Assembly (NCBI GenBank): GCA_026709085.1
Contig: JAPOTR010000033.1
Coordinates: forward strand, 1-64,000
DNA: 64,000 bases
Source of the DNA: Cyanobacteria bacterium MAG CAR3_bin_5
GTDB lineage: Bacteria; Cyanobacteriota; Cyanobacteriia; PCC-6307; Cyanobiaceae
Reading direction: 5' to 3'
Shown here: piece by piece, positions 17,226 through 25,630 of the stretch
Position numbering within the stretch: the first letter of the stretch is position 1
Layout: every line of letters begins with the position of its first letter
Translations under genes and position numbers: made by a program
Notes under the pieces: model-generated
Databases searched by the model: none
What the model saw: the letters and a program-made list of their open reading frames with translations, nothing else
What the model was told of the DNA's origin: nothing

Positions 17226-18413
17226 ATGGCTTCAGCCTCTGACGACCACTGTTCCCCGCACACGCGGGGATGGACCGGCCTTGAGGCCCTGGCCAAAGAG
17301 CAACGGCTTCCCCAGGCGGGCTGGCAGCGGGAAGTGGAGCGGGGCCACGCCTTCGGCCTGGATGCCGCCCACAGCATCAGGGATCGCACCATTTCCACCT
17401 TCTCCCGGGGGGAGCTGCCCCATTTCGCAGGGATCAACACCTTCTTGAAGGCCCCCTACCTGGAGGACGTGCATCAGGTGGGACGCCATGACGTTGCCGT
17501 GCTGGGGGTTCCCCATGACAGCGGCGCCACCTATCGCCCGGGAACGCGCTTCGGCCCCCAGGGCATCCGCCAGATGTCCGCCCTCTACACGCCTTACAAC
17601 TACGAGATGGGCGTAGACCTGCGGGAGCAGATCACCCTTTGCGACGTGGGGGATATTTTCACCATCCCCGGCAGCAATGAAAAGTCCTTCGATCAAATCT
17701 CGAAGGGGATGGCCCATGTGTTTGCTTCCGGGGCTTTCCCCATTGTTCTCGGGGGAGACCATTCCATCGGGTTTCCCACGCTGCGGGGGATCTGCCGCCA
17801 TCTGGGGCGCCACAAAGTGGGCATCATCCACTTTGACCGCCATGTGGACACCCAGGAAACCGACCTGGATGAGCGGATGCACACCTGCCCCTGGTTCCAT
17901 GCCACCAACATGGTCCATGCTCCAGCCCGCAACCTGGTGCAACTGGGCATTGGCGGCTGGCAGGTGCCGCGACCGGGTGTGAAGGTCTGCCGTGAGCGCA
18001 GCACCAACGTGCTGACGGTGACGGACATCACCGAGATGGGCCTGGAGGCCGCAGCACGATTCGCTGTGGAACGGGCCAGTGACGGGACGGATTGTGTCTA
18101 CGTTTCCTTTGATATTGACTGCATTGATGCGGGCTTTGTGCCGGGCACCGGCTGGCCCGAACCGGGGGGCCTGCTGCCGAGGGAAGCCCTGAAGCTGCTG
18201 GAACTCATTGTGCGCAACGTGACCGTCTGTGGTCTGGAGGTGGTGGAGGTGTCGCCCCCCTACGACGTCAGCGGCATTACCGCACTGATGGCCACCCGGG
18301 TGGTGTGCGACACCATGGCCCACCTAGTGCTCTCCGGCCAACTGCCACGGCAGGGCCGACCGCCCTGGATCCAGGAGACCTGCGCCATGGACGTGGGGCA
18401 GGCCTGGAGGTGA
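17226..18413 (+). CDS. gdmH: Ni-dependent guanidine hydrolase (arginase/agmatinase family)
   Basis: It hydrolyses guanidine to urea and ammonia. It is a ureohydrolase with the metal ligands in GGDHS (His 179), FDRHVD (Asp 204, His 206, Asp 208) and SFDIDCID (Asp 296, Asp 298). The DAGFVPGTGWPEPGG stretch after the last motif is what distinguishes the Synechocystis Sll1077-type guanidine hydrolase from agmatinase, which it is often called. Riboswitch, HypA/HypB-like partners and ABC transporter in the same order as sll1077-sll1082 support this. The ATG at 17226 puts a CRISPR-like palindrome into codons 8-18, and the conserved protein seems to begin near residue 19 (LEALAKEQRLP). No alternative ATG is available before residue 117. 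Confidence 0.92.
   Translation: MASASDDHCSPHTRGWTGLEALAKEQRLPQAGWQREVERGHAFGLDAAHSIRDRTISTFSRGELPHFAGINTFLKAPYLEDVHQVGRHDVAVLGVPHDSGATYRPGTRFGPQGIRQMSALYTPYNYEMGVDLREQITLCDVGDIFTIPGSNEKSFDQISKGMAHVFASGAFPIVLGGDHSIGFPTLRGICRHLGRHKVGIIHFDRHVDTQETDLDERMHTCPWFHATNMVHAPARNLVQLGIGGWQVPRPGVKVCRERSTNVLTVTDITEMGLEAAARFAVERASDGTDCVYVSFDIDCIDAGFVPGTGWPEPGGLLPREALKLLELIVRNVTVCGLEVVEVSPPYDVSGITALMATRVVCDTMAHLVLSGQLPRQGRPPWIQETCAMDVGQAWR
17249..17277. repeat. Solitary type I-E CRISPR-like repeat
   Basis: A 29-base segment with the sequence pattern of type I-E repeats: TTCCCCGC-ACAC-GCGGGGAT followed by GGACCG. The perfect CCCCGC/GCGGGG palindrome and flanking bases fit the E. coli-type repeat layout, and its translation contains CSPHTRG, the well-known product of such repeats. 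There is only one copy in the window, with no second repeat at spacer distance, and no cas genes. It lies inside the 5' end of the guanidine hydrolase frame. Confidence 0.65.
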
Positions 18414-18416
18414 GCC

Positions 18417-18866
18417 ATGCATGAAGTCGATATGACCCGTTGCCTGCTGCAAGCCCTGGAGGACTGGCGGGACCAGCACTCCATTCAGCCTTGTGTGGAG
18501 CAGGTCCACCTGCTGGTGGGGGAGTTCACCTGTGTGGAGCCCAGTCAGTTGCGGCTCAGCTTTGCGGCAGCCGTCCAGGACACCTGGCTGGCTGGCGCCC
18601 GGCTCAGCATTGTATCGGTTCCCCTCGTGGGGGAGTGTCTGGCGTGCGGCAACAGCTATCGACCGGATCCGGCCTGCGGCTATGCCTCCCCCTGTTGTGG
18701 TCACCCCCTGGAGACCATCCTCTCCGGCCGTGAGTTGAAGATCCAGCGCATCGACTACAGCCGATCCCGAATCTGTGGTCCACCAGCCCCGGCAAATCCC
18801 TGTGGCCCGCCAACTCCGTCCTCTCCCGCTCCATCGCCATGCATATGTCCGTCAGCGACACCATGA
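18417..18866 (+). CDS. hypA: HypA-type nickel metallochaperone for guanidine hydrolase (GhaA-like)
   Basis: It delivers nickel, here most likely to the guanidine hydrolase encoded 4 bp upstream rather than to a hydrogenase, since no hydrogenase gene is in view. The N-terminal MHE nickel-binding motif is intact, and a zinc site is formed by CLAC (Cys 74, 77) and Cys 87/93/94. The family fold ends near residue 115 (LKIQRIDY). A further ~35 Cys/Pro-rich residues run 28 bp into the next gene and look non-native, possibly after loss of an earlier stop. The Synechocystis counterpart is Sll1078. Confidence 0.9.
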   Translation: MHEVDMTRCLLQALEDWRDQHSIQPCVEQVHLLVGEFTCVEPSQLRLSFAAAVQDTWLAGARLSIVSVPLVGECLACGNSYRPDPACGYASPCCGHPLETILSGRELKIQRIDYSRSRICGPPAPANPCGPPTPSSPAPSPCICPSATP

Positions 18867-19576
18867 ACATCAACCTGCTGGCGGTCAACGATCAGCAGGC
18901 CCGGCACAACCGCTCGCACTTTGACGCCTGGGGTCTGTTCTGCATCAACGTGATGAGCAGCCCCGGCGCCGGCAAGACGATCCTGCTGGAGCACACCCTC
19001 CGCGCCCTCCATGGCGCCCATGCCATGGCGGTGCTGGAAGGGGACATGACCACCCAACTGGATGCCCAGCGGCTGGCGGGTCTGGGGGTGCCCGTGGTGC
19101 CCATCACCACGGGTCGGGCCTGCCATCTGGACGCCGCCATGGTCTCCACGGGCCTGCAGCTTCTCCGGCAGCAATGCGATCCGGCCTCTCTGGACCTGCT
19201 CTGGGTGGAAAACGTGGGCAATCTGGTGTGCCCGGCGGAGTTTGCCGTTGGCGAACACTGCAAGCTGGCCCTGCTAAGCGTCACGGAAGGAGACGACAAA
19301 CCGCTCAAGTATCCGGTGATGTTCCGTGAGGCGGACTGTGTTCTGATCACCAAGGTTGATCTACTCCCCCATGTGCCCGCCGATCTGGGGCGCATTGGCC
19401 GTCACGTTCGCCAGATCAATCCCCACTGCGGCGTATTCCCGGTATCGGCCCTCACCGGCGCCGGACTGGGGGACTGGTTGGCCTGGCTGGCGCAACGACT
19501 TCGGGCCAACGGCCGCCAGCGACATCCGCCACGGCGCGCCAGTGGCCTGAAGCCACCGTCACCGACGGCCACCTGA
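18839..19576 (+). CDS. hypB: HypB-type GTPase for nickel insertion (GhaB-like)
   Basis: A GTPase that works with the HypA-like protein to load nickel, corresponding to Sll1079 of Synechocystis. The P-loop SPGAGKT is at residues 41-47, with EGDMTTQLDAQRL, LLWVENVGNLVCP (switch II/Walker B region) and TKVDLLPHV (NKxD-like guanine specificity) following. Unlike many hydrogenase HypB proteins it has no His-rich N-terminus. It overlaps hypA by 28 bp. Another ATG lies seven codons in (MNINLL). Confidence 0.92.
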   Translation: MHMSVSDTMNINLLAVNDQQARHNRSHFDAWGLFCINVMSSPGAGKTILLEHTLRALHGAHAMAVLEGDMTTQLDAQRLAGLGVPVVPITTGRACHLDAAMVSTGLQLLRQQCDPASLDLLWVENVGNLVCPAEFAVGEHCKLALLSVTEGDDKPLKYPVMFREADCVLITKVDLLPHVPADLGRIGRHVRQINPHCGVFPVSALTGAGLGDWLAWLAQRLRANGRQRHPPRRASGLKPPSPTAT

Positions 19577-19612
19577 TACGTCCTCGCCCGCTTCACCGAC
19601 CTCCGACTTGCC

Positions 19613-20665
19613 ATGACCTTCACCCATCTCCAGTCTGCCGGCACCGTATTTCCCAGGCTACTTCCCAGGTTGGTGGCCCTTGTCGTGGTCCCGCTGCTGG
19701 CGGCGGCCTGTGGCGCCAGACCACCAGCCGCCACAACCTCAGCGGCTTCAGGCCGGAGCGACCCCATCGTCATTGGCTACAGCAGTTGGGCCGGTTGGTG
19801 GCCCTGGGCCATTGCCGCAGAGAAGGAGATGTTTGCCAAGAACGGTGTGGCCGTGCAGATGAAGTGGTTTGACGGCTACGTGGAATCCATGGAAACCATG
19901 GCCGCCGGTCGGATCGACTGCAATACCCAGACACTCAACGACACCATCTCCTTTCTCCCTGGCGCCAACGGCGGCCAAGTGGTGGTGCTGGTCAACGACA
20001 ATTCCACCGGCAACGATCAGATTATTGTTGATGCCTCCATCCGGTCAATCCAGGACCTCAAGGGCAAAACCGTTGTCATTGAAGAAGGGGTTGTGGATGA
20101 CTTTCTCCTCAGTCTGGCCCTCCAGGACAACGGAATGACCCGGGACGACCTGGTGATCAAGGGTCTCCCCACGGACCAGGCGGCGGCCGCGTTTGTCGCG
20201 GGCAAGGCGGATGCCGTGGGCGCCTTTCCCCCCTTCACCGGCACGGCCAGGAAACGGGACGGCGCCCATGTGCTGGTGGATTCCTCCAGCTTTCCTGGCG
20301 CCATTCCTGATCTGTTGGTCTGCAATGCCGACTTGATTGCTCAACACCCCGAGACGGTTCAGGCCATTGTTGACACCTGGTGGGATATACGGGACTTCAT
20401 GGACAGCAATCCCGAAGAGGCGGAAGCCATAATGGCCAATCGTGCCGGTATTCCTCCAGAGGAGTATCAACAATACAAGGACGGCACCACACTCTTCAGC
20501 ATTGAGGACAATCTTGAGGCCTTCAGTGAAGGCGACACGATGAAATCCATGCCCTATGCGGCTGAAATCATGGCGGACTTCATGGTGGAAACCGGCTTTA
20601 TTCCGGAAAAGCCGGACATGAGCAATCTGTTTGATGATCGCTTCATCAAGGCATCTGTCCAATGA
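19613..20665 (+). CDS. ABC transporter substrate-binding lipoprotein, probable guanidine uptake
   Basis: The periplasmic binding protein of a NitT/TauT/SsuA-type importer. The signal peptide ends with lipobox LLAAAC near residue 34. The mature part begins IVIGYSSWAGWWPWAIAAEK and shows the usual lobes (GRIDCNTQTLNDT, LKGKTVVIEEGVVDDFLL, GKADAVGAFPPF). By family alone the ligand would be nitrate, sulfonate or taurine. Its place directly after gdmH/hypA/hypB under a guanidine riboswitch, as in Synechocystis sll1080, makes guanidine the best guess. Its stop overlaps the permease start by 4 bp. Confidence 0.85.
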   Translation: MTFTHLQSAGTVFPRLLPRLVALVVVPLLAAACGARPPAATTSAASGRSDPIVIGYSSWAGWWPWAIAAEKEMFAKNGVAVQMKWFDGYVESMETMAAGRIDCNTQTLNDTISFLPGANGGQVVVLVNDNSTGNDQIIVDASIRSIQDLKGKTVVIEEGVVDDFLLSLALQDNGMTRDDLVIKGLPTDQAAAAFVAGKADAVGAFPPFTGTARKRDGAHVLVDSSSFPGAIPDLLVCNADLIAQHPETVQAIVDTWWDIRDFMDSNPEEAEAIMANRAGIPPEEYQQYKDGTTLFSIEDNLEAFSEGDTMKSMPYAAEIMADFMVETGFIPEKPDMSNLFDDRFIKASVQ

Positions 20666-21459
20666 TCGCCCATCCAATTCAGCGCTGGTTCCTTTCCGAG
20701 GCTCTCCGTTCCTCCGTCTGGCGGTTGGGGCTCCATGCCGTATCGCTGTTGTTGCCGCTGTTGATCTGGCAGGTGGTGAGCCATGCCCAGGTGGTGGATC
20801 CGGCTTTCCTGCCTTCCCCTGGACAGGTCATCGACTCCCTCTGGTCCATGGCCCGCAGCGGCATCCTGATGGCGGATGCCTCCGCCAGTATTCGGCGCGT
20901 GATGCTGGGTTTTCTGCTGGCGGCCGTGGTGGGGACGCCTTTGGGAATCCTGATGGGTTCCTTTGCCACCATTCGAGCACTTCTGGAACCTCTCTCCGGT
21001 TTCTTGCGCTATATGCCAGCCGCGGCTTTTACGCCTCTTCTAATCATTTATCTAGGCATTGACGAGGCGCCAAAAATTGCATTGATCGCAATTGGAACAG
21101 TGTTTTTCAATATGCTGATGGTGATGGATTCAGTAAAGTTTGTTCCTCGGGAACTCATTGAAACCACGCTCACCTTGGGAGGATCCCGGCGCCAAGTGGT
21201 GGCCCAGGTGATTACCCGTTACACCCTGCCCAGTATTATCGACACCCTGCGCATCAATATGGCCACCTCCTGGAACCTGTTGGTGGTGGCGGAGTTGCTG
21301 GCGGCAGAGGTGGGCCTGGGCAAACGGATTCAGCTTGCCCAGCGTTTTTTCCGCACGGATCAGATCTTTGCAGACCTGCTGGTGCTGGGTCTGATGGGCT
21401 TTGCCATTGACCTGGCTTTCCAGGGGTTGTTGCGACTCACCTGCCGCTGGGCCGTTTAA
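20662..21459 (+). CDS. ABC transporter permease, probable guanidine uptake
   Basis: A 265-aa inner-membrane permease with six predicted helices of the NitT/TauT class. Strong segments include LHAVSLLLPLLIWQVV, VMLGFLLAAVVGTPLGILMG, PAAAFTPLLIIYLGIDEAPK and the C-terminal LGLMGFAIDLAFQGLLRLT. The EAA coupling loop is in the ELIETTLTLGGSRRQVVAQV region. It starts inside the stop of the binding-protein gene (ATGA) and ends 17 bp before the ATPase gene, so the three are one transcription unit. Confidence 0.9.
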   Translation: MIAHPIQRWFLSEALRSSVWRLGLHAVSLLLPLLIWQVVSHAQVVDPAFLPSPGQVIDSLWSMARSGILMADASASIRRVMLGFLLAAVVGTPLGILMGSFATIRALLEPLSGFLRYMPAAAFTPLLIIYLGIDEAPKIALIAIGTVFFNMLMVMDSVKFVPRELIETTLTLGGSRRQVVAQVITRYTLPSIIDTLRINMATSWNLLVVAELLAAEVGLGKRIQLAQRFFRTDQIFADLLVLGLMGFAIDLAFQGLLRLTCRWAV

Positions 21460-21476
21460 ACAGGAGGAGAATTCCC

Positions 21477-22265
21477 ATGGACTTTAACGTTCAATCCTTA
21501 TCCAAAACCTTCGGTGAAGGGCGGCACGCTCGGCTTGTCCTTCACGACATCAATCTCAGAGTTCATTCAGGGGAGTTCACTGCCATTGTTGGACGCTCCG
21601 GGTCCGGGAAGTCCACCCTGCTTCGCTGTCTTGCCGGGCTGGAGCGCCCCAGCCGTGGGGTTATCTCCATGGATGGACGGGCCGTGACCGGTCCGGGTCC
21701 TGATCGTGGTCTGGTGTTTCAAAACTACAGTCTCTATCCCTGGCTGAACCTGGCGCAGAACGTGGCTTTCGGGATGGAGTTGCAAGGCCGCTTCTCACGG
21801 CGGGAGATGCGAGAGCGCACGGCCTATTTCCTTGACGTGGTGGGCTTGGCGGATCGGCGTAAGCTGCTGCCGAGGGAATGCTCCGGTGGAATGCAGCAAC
21901 GGGTGGCCATTGCCCGCGCCCTGGCGGCGGGTCCCAAGGTGCTGCTGTTGGATGAACCCTTTGGCGCTCTGGATCTTCACATCCGCGCCGCGATGCAGAA
22001 CTTTCTTTATCGCCTTTGGGAGCGCACGCGCCTCACCGCCATCTTGATTACCCATGACCTGGAGGAAGCGCTGCTGTTGGCTCAACAGGTCCATGTTCTG
22101 GCCCCCAACCCCGGCCGCATCAGCCACACCCTGGCGACAAACTTTAATCGTCAGGATCTGGACAATCTACGGTTCAATGCCTCTTTTCTCCAGCAACGCC
22201 AAGGTCTGGCCCAGGCCATGGAATCCGTTGAGTCCTGTTCAGGCGTTCCTCAAAGGGTTCCGTAG
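21477..22265 (+). CDS. ABC transporter ATP-binding protein, probable guanidine uptake
   Basis: The ATPase of the importer (262 aa). It has Walker A GRSGSGKST near residue 38, Q loop VFQNYSLYPW, signature ECSGGMQQRVAIARAL, Walker B VLLLDEPFGALD and the switch His in LITHDLEEAL. It is preceded by a clear ribosome-binding site (AGGAGGA at 21462-21468). It is the last gene of the riboswitch-controlled operon and converges on the defence island, whose DUF499 gene stops 7 bp away. Confidence 0.93.
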   Translation: MDFNVQSLSKTFGEGRHARLVLHDINLRVHSGEFTAIVGRSGSGKSTLLRCLAGLERPSRGVISMDGRAVTGPGPDRGLVFQNYSLYPWLNLAQNVAFGMELQGRFSRREMRERTAYFLDVVGLADRRKLLPRECSGGMQQRVAIARALAAGPKVLLLDEPFGALDLHIRAAMQNFLYRLWERTRLTAILITHDLEEALLLAQQVHVLAPNPGRISHTLATNFNRQDLDNLRFNASFLQQRQGLAQAMESVESCSGVPQRVP

Positions 22266-22272
22266 CTGCGAT

Positions 22273-25200
22273 CTACTCGATCAGCTTATCAATAAAACCA
22301 AGCGTTGCGGCATTTTCCATGAGTGTGCGCACCTTGGCCTGGTCCAGACCTGCGGCCACCTCTGCATCGATCTCAAGCTTCAACGAAACGTCCGCGCCCG
22401 GAAGCATTGTCAACTGCTGGACGACGGCTTCCACGATCCGGCTCATATCCCTGGCCGGCCGGTCTGACGAGAGCATCACGGTTCCCTGAAACCGGGTCAG
22501 CCGCGGCTCTGGCGCTGCCTTGGATCCTCCTCCCGGTTCGCCGCGGGTTGCAGGTGACGCCAAGACGCCCTGCCGTGGCCGGCCACCACCGGCAGCGGCC
22601 GTCTCCTTTGCCCCCGGGTCTGCCGTCGTTGGCGGTTCCAGCCCGGCGGCGGGGGTGCTCGGTTGGCTGCGAGCAACTTCCGGGCGCACAATCAGGGATT
22701 CACTGTCCAGAACGACAGGGGCATGGGGAGCGTTTTCCATCACGAGACCGGCATAGGATCCGGTGTCAGCATTCCACCGTTCGGCGTAGGCAAACGGACC
22801 GGCCTTGCCGCTGACAGCCGCCTTGACGGCTTTGACAAGGGTTTCCCGATTCTTCAAGCGGGGGAGATAGGTGTATCGGTTCAGGTATTCCCAGAGATCC
22901 TTCAGGGACAGGTGCAGCCTGTCGCCCCAGATGGTTTTCTCCAGCTCACGATTCAGAGTCACCGGACCGATTTCAGGGAGCAGGGTTTCGTCCCCCACAA
23001 GTTTCTTGCTGGCGCGGCTGAGGACACCGTCTTGAGAGGGAATGCGGGAGGACACAAACTGCACATCAGACTGGGGAGACTCCTGATAGGGAGTGATCAA
23101 GTGACACCAGGTTTCCTTGAGGCGGGTTTTAACGGTCTCCCGGGCTTTGTCTGTTTTGGCTGTAGCGAGGGCAATGTCACTTGTTCTCAGGTCCAGGCGC
23201 TCAGCATCATGGACGATGCCGCTCCAGGCAAGATACATGCCCATGGCGTCTTGCAAGGTATCCATCTGTCTGGAATCAGCCGCAAGAAAAACGAGGGTAT
23301 TACGATAGACACGGGGTGCGTTGCCCCGCTGGAGAAGAATATCCCTGCTTTCCATCATGGCCTTGGAAGAATCATTGCGGTTGGTGTGGGCGTGGGCAAC
23401 GCCGAGGACAACCGCCCTCACGCCACCCGCCTCGTCCAGGACATCCGCCGAACTGCCGGGCGCCACTTGAACAGCGGTGAACTGACCGCGATCCGTTCCC
23501 CTGATGACTTCAGAGAGCATCTTGTCAATCTTCAAGATAAGGGATCCTTCCAACTGACCGGCCCGATCAATGGCCATACGGTTGAGATTTGACGCCCTGG
23601 AATACCACCAACGCCCCAAATCGCTGTGCATGAACTTGGCCCGGTCAGCCAGGCGTCGCAGGGCATCGCCAAAGACGGGGATTTTTTCTCCAGGCTGAAC
23701 CACCCCCAGATAGATTCTTTTGTCGTCAATGCCCAGGTTCTCCTGGCCTTCCGTGGCTGCTGTGGCCACAAAAACGGCCCGGGCCACCCGCCGCGCCGCC
23801 GAGCAGCGATTCAGGTTGGGGGCGGATTGGTCAACGGCGTAGGGGGTGGAGTTTTGCCCATCCACGTCTGCGGCAATGATGTTCCGCCAGGCCTTGGGCA
23901 GATAATTGAGCAATTCCGGCTCCACGCGACGCGAACAGACGGGAACGCTCCCCGGCATCACCATCAGGGAACGATCATCGGACATCCAGAGGGCATGGAC
24001 CACCTGGGCCATCAGACGCAGCACGCCCCGGGTGCGCTGGAACTGCTCCAGGGAACCCCAAGCCGTGTAGAGATGGTCAAACAGATCCGGGTGGATGGGA
24101 TAGGCCTTGTCCAGCTTGCGCCGATAGTCTTCCTCTGCACAGCCCGGCGGGAAACTGTTCCGGCTTTCCTGATACAGCTTGGCAAACTGCTTCAGGGTGT
24201 TGTTGCGGTGCTTGTACTGATCACCGGGGATCTCCTTGAACAACCGCCGCCGCACGATTTCGTAGCTCTCTTCCTGGGAAGCGGGGCGCCATGCGCTCTC
24301 CACCCGGCTGAAGGTCTGTTTGAGGCGGGCCAGCGCCTCCTGCCCCCCTTCGCCGCCCACCTCAATCCGGGACGCCGGCAAGGAGGCCACCAGCAGGGTT
24401 TGGGGCGAAGCCTTCACCGCCTCGGTGAGGGCCTGCACAAACGATAGATTGGCGTCAAAGGAGCCGGAGGGGAGGCCGTCCATCTTGTAGATCTGCCGCA
24501 GGTAGGCCACCCACTCGTCAATCAGGATCAAACAGGGGGCATGGGCCTTGAAGAGGGCCTCCAGCAGGTTAGAGCCTGGGGCAATGCCCCTGGCGTCATG
24601 GTCAGCCACCAGGTCGTAGGCCTTCTGTTTCCCCAGATCCCAGGCGAGGGCGCCCCAGGTGGTGCGGATCTCCTGACCACCCGCCAGCTTCTTCACGTCC
24701 ATCGGTCCCCGGGCCGTGCCCACCAGAACGGCCCGATTCACCTTTTCGGGAACGTCCAGCCCCTGGGCAACCAGCAGTTGATCCAGCCCCGGCAAATCCT
24801 TCACGGCCACATCCCCCGCCATGTGATAGAGGGCCAGCATGGAATGGGTCTTGCCGCCCCCGAAATTGGTCTGCAATTCCACCACGGGATCGCCCCCACG
24901 GCCGGACAAACGCTGGGCAGCGCCAATCAGCAGGGCGCTCAAGCCGTCCGTCAGATAGGTGCGGCTGAAAAATTCCCGGGGATCGCCGTACTCGGTCGGG
25001 GCGCTGCCCTTGTGAACCTTGGACAGGTCGGCGGCAAATTCGGCCTGCCGGAAGTCGCCGCTGGCCACGTCCCGGTGGGGCTCCACCACCTGACGCCAGG
25101 GCAACAGTCCCTTGGCCGTCTCCGTGGCGACGCTCACCTGTGGCGATTTGCGGCGCTCCTCGTTGCGCTCCAGTTCCCGGTACTTGACCCTCAGGATGGT

Positions 25201-25611
25201 ATCCCGCATCCTGGTCAGTTCGTCTGCCACCGGGCCGGCGCCGATGGCGTCCATGAGGCGGCGCATGGAGTCCAGCGCCCGCTCGGCATCGTCGTAGCTG
25301 AAGACCTCCTCATGGGCCAGCTTGTTGCGCACTTGCAGCAGTTCGGAGACCAGCGCCCGTTCCGTTTGCCCCAACACCACCGCAAAGCCCGCTTCCCAGA
25401 AGTCTATCATCACCTTCAACAAACCGGCCTGATCCCACGTCAGCTTGCCGGTGGCATCGGGGTACAAACCCCTCCACCCCTCCACCGCCTGCCGCTGCCA
25501 GATCCCTGGCAAGGCGCCGGCGCTGTCAAGCCGCTTCTCCACAAAGGGGGCCAAAGCTGCGGGAAGCAACTCCTGGCCTTCAAACACGGTCTGGCGGGCG
25601 CTCTTGGCCAT
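22273..25611 (-). CDS. DUF499 AAA+ ATPase with N-terminal Swt1-type HEPN domain
   Basis: A large (1112-aa) defence-type ATPase. Residues ~10-125 form a HEPN-like helical domain with the RNase motif RNKLAH (95-100). Then comes the DUF499 core with Walker A NFGGGKTHS (251-256) and Walker B-like CLILIDEWVAYLRQ. The C-terminal part contains a Pro/Gly-rich linker and a short domain (QGTVMLSSDRPARDMSRIVE). It pairs with the DUF1156 methylase 20 bp upstream, a COG1483/COG1743 association that recurs in defence islands. It may couple ATP hydrolysis to recognition of unmodified DNA, with the HEPN part as an RNA-cutting effector. This mechanism is inference. Confidence 0.88.
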   Translation of the reverse strand: MAKSARQTVFEGQELLPAALAPFVEKRLDSAGALPGIWQRQAVEGWRGLYPDATGKLTWDQAGLLKVMIDFWEAGFAVVLGQTERALVSELLQVRNKLAHEEVFSYDDAERALDSMRRLMDAIGAGPVADELTRMRDTILRVKYRELERNEERRKSPQVSVATETAKGLLPWRQVVEPHRDVASGDFRQAEFAADLSKVHKGSAPTEYGDPREFFSRTYLTDGLSALLIGAAQRLSGRGGDPVVELQTNFGGGKTHSMLALYHMAGDVAVKDLPGLDQLLVAQGLDVPEKVNRAVLVGTARGPMDVKKLAGGQEIRTTWGALAWDLGKQKAYDLVADHDARGIAPGSNLLEALFKAHAPCLILIDEWVAYLRQIYKMDGLPSGSFDANLSFVQALTEAVKASPQTLLVASLPASRIEVGGEGGQEALARLKQTFSRVESAWRPASQEESYEIVRRRLFKEIPGDQYKHRNNTLKQFAKLYQESRNSFPPGCAEEDYRRKLDKAYPIHPDLFDHLYTAWGSLEQFQRTRGVLRLMAQVVHALWMSDDRSLMVMPGSVPVCSRRVEPELLNYLPKAWRNIIAADVDGQNSTPYAVDQSAPNLNRCSAARRVARAVFVATAATEGQENLGIDDKRIYLGVVQPGEKIPVFGDALRRLADRAKFMHSDLGRWWYSRASNLNRMAIDRAGQLEGSLILKIDKMLSEVIRGTDRGQFTAVQVAPGSSADVLDEAGGVRAVVLGVAHAHTNRNDSSKAMMESRDILLQRGNAPRVYRNTLVFLAADSRQMDTLQDAMGMYLAWSGIVHDAERLDLRTSDIALATAKTDKARETVKTRLKETWCHLITPYQESPQSDVQFVSSRIPSQDGVLSRASKKLVGDETLLPEIGPVTLNRELEKTIWGDRLHLSLKDLWEYLNRYTYLPRLKNRETLVKAVKAAVSGKAGPFAYAERWNADTGSYAGLVMENAPHAPVVLDSESLIVRPEVARSQPSTPAAGLEPPTTADPGAKETAAAGGGRPRQGVLASPATRGEPGGGSKAAPEPRLTRFQGTVMLSSDRPARDMSRIVEAVVQQLTMLPGADVSLKLEIDAEVAAGLDQAKVRTLMENAATLGFIDKLIE

Positions 25612-25630
25612 GGGGGCAACGCTCTTGTTC

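Noticed and set aside
17240-17300. A CRISPR array at the start of gdmH
   Set aside because: Only one repeat-like unit; no second repeat at spacer distance and no cas genes in the window.
17232-18323. 363-codon minus-strand frame opposite gdmH
   Set aside because: Antisense shadow; its end PSPRVRGT only reflects the CRISPR-like repeat.
17226-18413. Agmatinase (speB) for the ureohydrolase
   Set aside because: Riboswitch, nickel chaperones and the DAGFVPGTGWPEPGG signature point to guanidine hydrolase.
18417-19576. Hydrogenase maturation role for HypA/HypB
   Set aside because: No hydrogenase or other hyp genes in view and the genes lie inside the guanidine operon.
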